Shown one piece after another: positions 60,596-64,000 of a DNA stretch of 64,000 nt (its first letter is position 1; every line of letters begins with the position of its first letter). The position numbers and the translations under genes were made by a program. The notes under the pieces were generated by a model, which saw only the letters and a program-made list of their open reading frames with translations, was not told where the DNA came from and ran no database searches. Location: positions 868,001 to 932,000 of the forward strand of contig NC_014933.1 in assembly GCF_000186225.1 (NCBI RefSeq), written 5' to 3'. Source of the stretch: Bacteroides helcogenes P 36-108. Lineage in GTDB: Bacteria; Bacteroidota; Bacteroidia; Bacteroidales; Bacteroidaceae.

Positions 60596-62073
60596 ACTGC
60601 CACCTTCTTCAGCCCGTTCTGCGCCTCGGCATTGTTGCTGCTTCGTTGCAGGGCGTTCTTCAGCGTGTTGTCCACCACGGACTGCCAACTGACCGCACCC
60701 GTGCTCATGGCGCTGATTTCGCGGCGCAGGGACTGGATGAAGCTCAGCGTGAACATGCCTCCGGCGGCATCACACCAAGAATACTCGCCGGGGCTGGCGG
60801 CAGTGCTCAGCAACGAACCTTTGGCGTTGAAGAACAGTTCCGTCAGACGCTTGCGCGAGAAGTTGTTGTTGCCGCGGCTGAAGAGCGTGTTGCCCTCTAA
60901 CGGACGGCGTTCGCCCAACTTGGAGTTGCAGCAGTCGCTCAGCACGATGTTGAGGCGGGCGCCTTTCTTGCAGATGGCGTTGTAAACGTCACTCAGAGCC
61001 ACGTAGTTTCCCTCCAACGGCTGGTAGTCGTTGTTAGTGAGCGCCATCATGGGATAAGGGTCTTTCTGGTCGTCGAAGCGGAAGCCGTGTCCCGTGTAGA
61101 GGAAGACCACAATGTCGTTGGCGGAGGGACGCAGGGAGGATATCTGCTGTTGCAGGCCTTCCTTGGAGTAGCCCGCGCCCGTCACGTCGTATTCCTTGAC
61201 ACGGATGCCAATGGACTGGGCAATGCCTTTCATCTCGTTGCGGATGTTGTTGTAGTCCACGCGGCAGGCCTGGCCGATGTCCGCCACTTCGGTGTTGGCC
61301 ACGATGAAGAGGTGCATCATGGGGCGGTCGCTGACGTTGCAGGTACTTCCAGCGGCAGACTGCTTCACGTCTCCATTCGTCTGTCCGCTTTGCTTGTTGC
61401 CGGAGGCTGCCGCCCCTGCATTGCCCGTCTGCGGGTTCTGTTTCTCCGCTTCCTGTATCTCTGCTTCATTCGCTGCTGCTAAGATGTAGTTGTGGATGCC
61501 CGTACCGTCGCCCAAATTGGCAATGGCAGCCTGCCTTTCGGTGTCGGCCGTCTTTTCGCCCTCCATAGCCTCGTTGCGCGCCTCGATTATCTGCTTGAAG
61601 AGGTCGCTCGCCGGGTCGATGAACTGCTCCAGATATTCGGGAGCCAATGCCTGCAAGCCCGCTTCCACAAAGCTCTTGGCACGCAGCCAGTCTTCCGGCT
61701 CTTCGTCCTCGTCCAAGGTGACGTAGGGCACAAGCTGTTGCTCTTCGCTCTCTTCCTTGTCCCACAGCCAGATGAAGATGGGGGTGTTGTCCTCCTCGCA
61801 CGCCATCACTAAGTAGTCCTCCTCGTCCTTGTCGTTGCTCTCGGACACGTAGGCCAACTGGCGGAAAGTGAAATCGTTGCCATCCGTGGTGTGGCGGCGC
61901 AGGTAGAGGGTGCAGTTCTCTTCGTCGGTATAGAGCATGAGCCCGTAATTGTCGTAGCCCTGCTTGTCGGTGTATTGCACCTCGTAGAAGGTCTGCGCCA
62001 TCAGTCCGCCGCCACAATGAGCCAGCAGCAGGAAGAGCAGCAGCAGTCCTTTTCTGATTGTATTCGTTTTCAT
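60586..62073 (-). CDS. Secreted caspase-like (C14) protease
   Basis: 495 residues from the ATG at 62073, where a Sec signal peptide begins (cleavage near GLMAQ); 51 further codons upstream are Arg-rich and without a signal, so they are ignored. Residues about 28-215 form an unknown acidic domain, a Gly/Gln/Ser-rich linker follows (about 215-250), and the C-terminal peptidase C14 domain (about 250-485) has His in VFLYTGHGFR (about 328) and Cys in VLSDCCNSK (about 380), the catalytic dyad. Metacaspase-type proteins cleave after basic residues; the target is unknown. It is the last gene of the operon DUF3137-LemA-unknown-caspase. Its stop codon lies inside repeat element F. Confidence 0.88.
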   Translation of the reverse strand: MKTNTIRKGLLLLFLLLAHCGGGLMAQTFYEVQYTDKQGYDNYGLMLYTDEENCTLYLRRHTTDGNDFTFRQLAYVSESNDKDEEDYLVMACEEDNTPIFIWLWDKEESEEQQLVPYVTLDEDEEPEDWLRAKSFVEAGLQALAPEYLEQFIDPASDLFKQIIEARNEAMEGEKTADTERQAAIANLGDGTGIHNYILAAANEAEIQEAEKQNPQTGNAGAAASGNKQSGQTNGDVKQSAAGSTCNVSDRPMMHLFIVANTEVADIGQACRVDYNNIRNEMKGIAQSIGIRVKEYDVTGAGYSKEGLQQQISSLRPSANDIVVFLYTGHGFRFDDQKDPYPMMALTNNDYQPLEGNYVALSDVYNAICKKGARLNIVLSDCCNSKLGERRPLEGNTLFSRGNNNFSRKRLTELFFNAKGSLLSTAASPGEYSWCDAAGGMFTLSFIQSLRREISAMSTGAVSWQSVVDNTLKNALQRSSNNAEAQNGLKKVAVSF

Positions 62074-62093
62074 TTGTAAGTCTCCTGTCTTTA

Positions 62094-62639
62094 TTATCTT
62101 ACTATTAAGTTTCCGGGGGGATGCAGTTTGATGGAGTCGAGCACGGTTTTCCCCTTCGCTTCCTGCCCGTCTGCGTTCTGTATCAGGATGAGGAATGCGT
62201 AGGCCGTGTCTATATTCTCCACGCACAAGGCGATGACATCAGAGTCGTATTCGTTCTTCCCTATGATTCCGCCTCCTTGCAGCGCTCCGTTCTCAAACTT
62301 GATGATTCGGGCTTCCGCCAAGTTCATGCCGCCGCGCAGGACGCATTCCACCACTTCCTTCCCCAACTCCTCGTCGGTGTAGGTGTAGCGGTCCAGCACC
62401 ACCACGTCAAGATCCATGTCCGAGGCTTGCAGCTTCCAGTGCGTATCTGTACTCAACGTCTCGCGCATGGCCTGGGGCAAGTTGAAGGAGAGCCCGTAGG
62501 CTTCCCACACGGTAGTCTGTGCGGGGAGCACCCGCTCTTCCGGCTGCGCCTGCTCTTGCGCCAAGGCCGTGGAGGCGGAGGCACACAATATCAGCAGGGC
62601 GATGAAGAGCGTTCTTTGTCTGATAGATTTTCTACTCAT
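62094..62639 (-). CDS. Unrecognised 181-aa secreted protein
   Basis: A Sec signal peptide (cleavage near STALAQ, about residue 27) precedes a compact domain of about 150 residues. I do not recognise the family. Visible features are W-E-A-Y-G-L-S-F-N-L-P (about 45-55), a Y-T-Y-T-D-E-E-L-G-K-E segment and a final I-K-L-H-P-P. The pattern suggests a small alpha/beta domain such as found in proteins measuring variance-type stress signals, but this is a guess. It lies 20 nt before the caspase gene and 19 nt after lemA, so it belongs to the same operon. Confidence 0.7.
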   Translation of the reverse strand: MSRKSIRQRTLFIALLILCASASTALAQEQAQPEERVLPAQTTVWEAYGLSFNLPQAMRETLSTDTHWKLQASDMDLDVVVLDRYTYTDEELGKEVVECVLRGGMNLAEARIIKFENGALQGGGIIGKNEYDSDVIALCVENIDTAYAFLILIQNADGQEAKGKTVLDSIKLHPPGNLIVR

Positions 62640-62658
62640 AACATTTCCGTGTCAAGGG

Positions 62659-63210
62659 TTATTTGAACAAGTCTTTCACATTCACATTCGCCCGTTCCTC
62701 GGCAGGCGTTTCCAGCAGCAGGCGTGTCTTGAAACCGGCGGCGGAGGCCATGAGGTTGGAGGGGAAAGTCTGCACGGAGTTGTTGTAGTCCGTGACGGAG
62801 GCGTTGTAAGTGCGGCGTGCGGCGGCAAGCTGTTCCTCGGTCTCGTTGAGCGATCCCTGCAGATGCAGGAAGTTGGCCGAAGCCTTGAGGTCGGGGTATT
62901 GCTCCACCATCACGTTGAACGAACGTTGTACGCTGCGTATGTCGTAGTCCATCTTCACCTTTTCGTCCGTGGTGAGTTCGCTGTAGGCGCGGTTGCGCAG
63001 CTTCACCACCTCGGAGAGTACGCCCGCTTCGTGCTCGGCATACTGCTTCACGGTCTGCACCAGGTTGGGGATGAGGTCATAGCGCTTCTTCAGCATCACG
63101 TCGATGGTGGCAAAGGCGTTGTCGGCATGGTTGCGGCGGCGCACCAGACCATTGTAGGCAGCAATGAGATAAATGACAAGTACTGCCGCGATAATAATAG
63201 TTGCAATCAT
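62659..63210 (-). CDS. LemA family protein
   Basis: 183 residues from the ATG at 63210 (nine codons upstream are open, charged and less likely). One N-terminal membrane segment (about 1-20) is followed by the helical LemA bundle: Y-N-G-L-V-R-R-R-N-H-A-D-N-A-F-A-T-I-D-V, K-K-R-Y-D-L-I-P-N-L-V-Q-T-V-K, Y-P-D-L-K-A-S-A-N-F, LNETEEQLAAARRTYNASV and Y-N-x-x-x-Q-T-F-P-S-N. LemA proteins face the periplasm and are linked in several bacteria to envelope stress or peptidase and DUF3137 genes. The adjacent DUF3137 gene fits that link. Confidence 0.93.
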   Translation of the reverse strand: MIATIIIAAVLVIYLIAAYNGLVRRRNHADNAFATIDVMLKKRYDLIPNLVQTVKQYAEHEAGVLSEVVKLRNRAYSELTTDEKVKMDYDIRSVQRSFNVMVEQYPDLKASANFLHLQGSLNETEEQLAAARRTYNASVTDYNNSVQTFPSNLMASAAGFKTRLLLETPAEERANVNVKDLFK

Positions 63211-63268
63211 AATCTTCTTTTTTTCAAGGTTATTCAATTTTCGCCATTCGCAAGAATTGAGTCAGTCA

Positions 63269-64000
63269 TTACTGTTTGCTCCAGATGCGGGTGTTCAGGT
63301 TCAGCTCCTCCACGATTCTGCCCAATCCCTGCAGCACCTCCAAGTCCTGCTGCACGCGTTCCAGCTTGAGAGGACTGAGGATTTTGGCCTCAAAGCGGTT
63401 CTTGCTGCTTTGAATCAGTATCAGAATCCAACTGTCGTAGAAGGCAATCTTCACCTTGTCCTCTCCACTGCTTTGGCGGATGCTCTCCGTCAGCTTCACA
63501 AAGCGTTCCTGCAAGGCGGGCGACAAGATGTAGCGCGCCTCCACTTCGTCGGTGGAATACACAGAGAACAGTTTCCCGAAAGCGGGGCTTTCCAACTTCA
63601 CTTCCGGGTATTCGCTTTTAGACAGATGTCCCGGACGCTTGCTGCAGAGCAGCGTGATTCCCTTGAAATGCTTGTTGAAGTCGGCTTGGTATCCTATCCC
63701 CGAGAATTCGGTGTGTATCTGGTCCTCGTCGTCCGAGTCCTTCGTAACATACGAGTAGGATGCCTCACTGAAAACGAAGGCGGTCTTCCCAATCCTACCG
63801 GAGACACAGTCTTCGGACGAGCAGCGATCGGAGCTGTGCACATCGAAGAGGTGGCAGTTGCGGAAAGACTCGATACCTATTCCCCCTTCGGGCGAATAGG
63901 TGACTCCTTCGCCTAACGTGGCCACCAGGCGGGGCATTATCTCTGACTTATAGATGGCGCTCAGCAGCGAGCGTTTGTAGTAGAACATAGCCCAGATGCC
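63269..64000 (-). CDS. DUF3137 family protein (5' end outside window)
   Basis: The reading frame continues through the right edge of the window (codons for G-I-W-A precede Met 63988), so the N-terminus, with its usual membrane segments, is missing. About 244 residues are seen. The region S-Y-V-T-K-D-S-D-D-E-D-Q-I-H-T-E-F-S-G and F-K-G-I-T-L-L-C-S-K-R is typical of DUF3137 proteins, which are found next to lemA in many bacteria and have no known enzymatic activity. It heads the visible part of the caspase operon. Confidence 0.82.
   Translation of the reverse strand, partial: GIWAMFYYKRSLLSAIYKSEIMPRLVATLGEGVTYSPEGGIGIESFRNCHLFDVHSSDRCSSEDCVSGRIGKTAFVFSEASYSYVTKDSDDEDQIHTEFSGIGYQADFNKHFKGITLLCSKRPGHLSKSEYPEVKLESPAFGKLFSVYSTDEVEARYILSPALQERFVKLTESIRQSSGEDKVKIAFYDSWILILIQSSKNRFEAKILSPLKLERVQQDLEVLQGLGRIVEELNLNTRIWSKQ

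Noticed and set aside
62074..62226. 51-codon N-terminal extension of the caspase-like protease
   Set aside because: Arg-rich, overlaps the upstream gene's 3' end, and would hide a normal signal peptide.
1..64000. tRNA or rRNA genes
   Set aside because: No cloverleaf-like or conserved rRNA stretches were noticed when reading the intergenic regions; a tRNAscan-SE run would settle it.

Overview
The window is a chromosomal segment of a Bacteroides-type bacterium (Bacteroidota). The evidence is the promoter grammar (TAnnTTTG -7 boxes, several with TTTG 19-20 nt upstream), a SusC/SusD polysaccharide-utilisation locus with a hybrid two-component regulator, fimbrillin-type lipoproteins, and Bacteroides-restricted families (DUF6266, DUF3836, HU-like proteins). 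The species cannot be fixed from the sequence. I saw no rRNA, tRNA, CRISPR array, prophage or intact insertion sequence.

Region 1-6 kb: the start of a BIG2-domain surface lipoprotein (minus strand, running off the left edge), preceded by a structured leader RNA with its own consensus promoter and a terminator; then a DUF6266 gene, an AlkD-like DNA repair protein, an M28 peptidase, a SpmA/SpmB-type membrane protein and YbeY. Region 6-22 kb: a minus-strand glycan locus (susC, susD, two GH43 enzymes, an unknown 679-aa secreted protein, an aldose 1-epimerase) with the HTCS sensor-regulator and a GH2 enzyme upstream. The GH43 pair suggests arabinose-containing glycans, but the substrate is inferred. 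A GH43-like fragment is stranded between susD and the first GH43 gene.

Region 22.7-33 kb: housekeeping genes mnmG-apt-uvrC-dtd-mazG-like-deoC on the plus strand, a convergent polyprenyl synthase, and polA. A near-perfect parS centromere site lies in the mnmG-apt gap. Region 33-38 kb: DUF3836, an HD-domain protein, a hairpin-rich spacer with a duplicated scrap of the DUF3836 gene, and two AT-rich lipoproteins of accessory character. Region 37.6-54.9 kb: a membrane MutS-like ATPase, an MBL hydrolase, ychF, a ketopantoate reductase-like gene, an ORF6N protein, a HAD phosphatase, lgt, a membrane LytTR regulator next to an outer-membrane barrel gene, mutS, a small free-standing RNA gene, an AraC regulator, an acyltransferase and a VOC protein.

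Region 55-64 kb: a surface or envelope cluster on the minus strand: HU-like protein, GLUG-repeat lipoprotein, an antitoxin-like orphan, a fimbrillin-like lipoprotein, and an operon DUF3137-LemA-unknown secreted protein-secreted caspase-like protease.

The most unusual feature is a family of six long inverted-repeat elements (41.2, 46.7, 55.0, 58.1, 58.9 and 60.4 kb). They are built of tandem GGAGTTA units around a CCGATAGT/ACTATCGG core, and four of the sites carry an extra small hairpin whose two arms change together. They are confined to the right-hand third of the window and to intergenic spaces.
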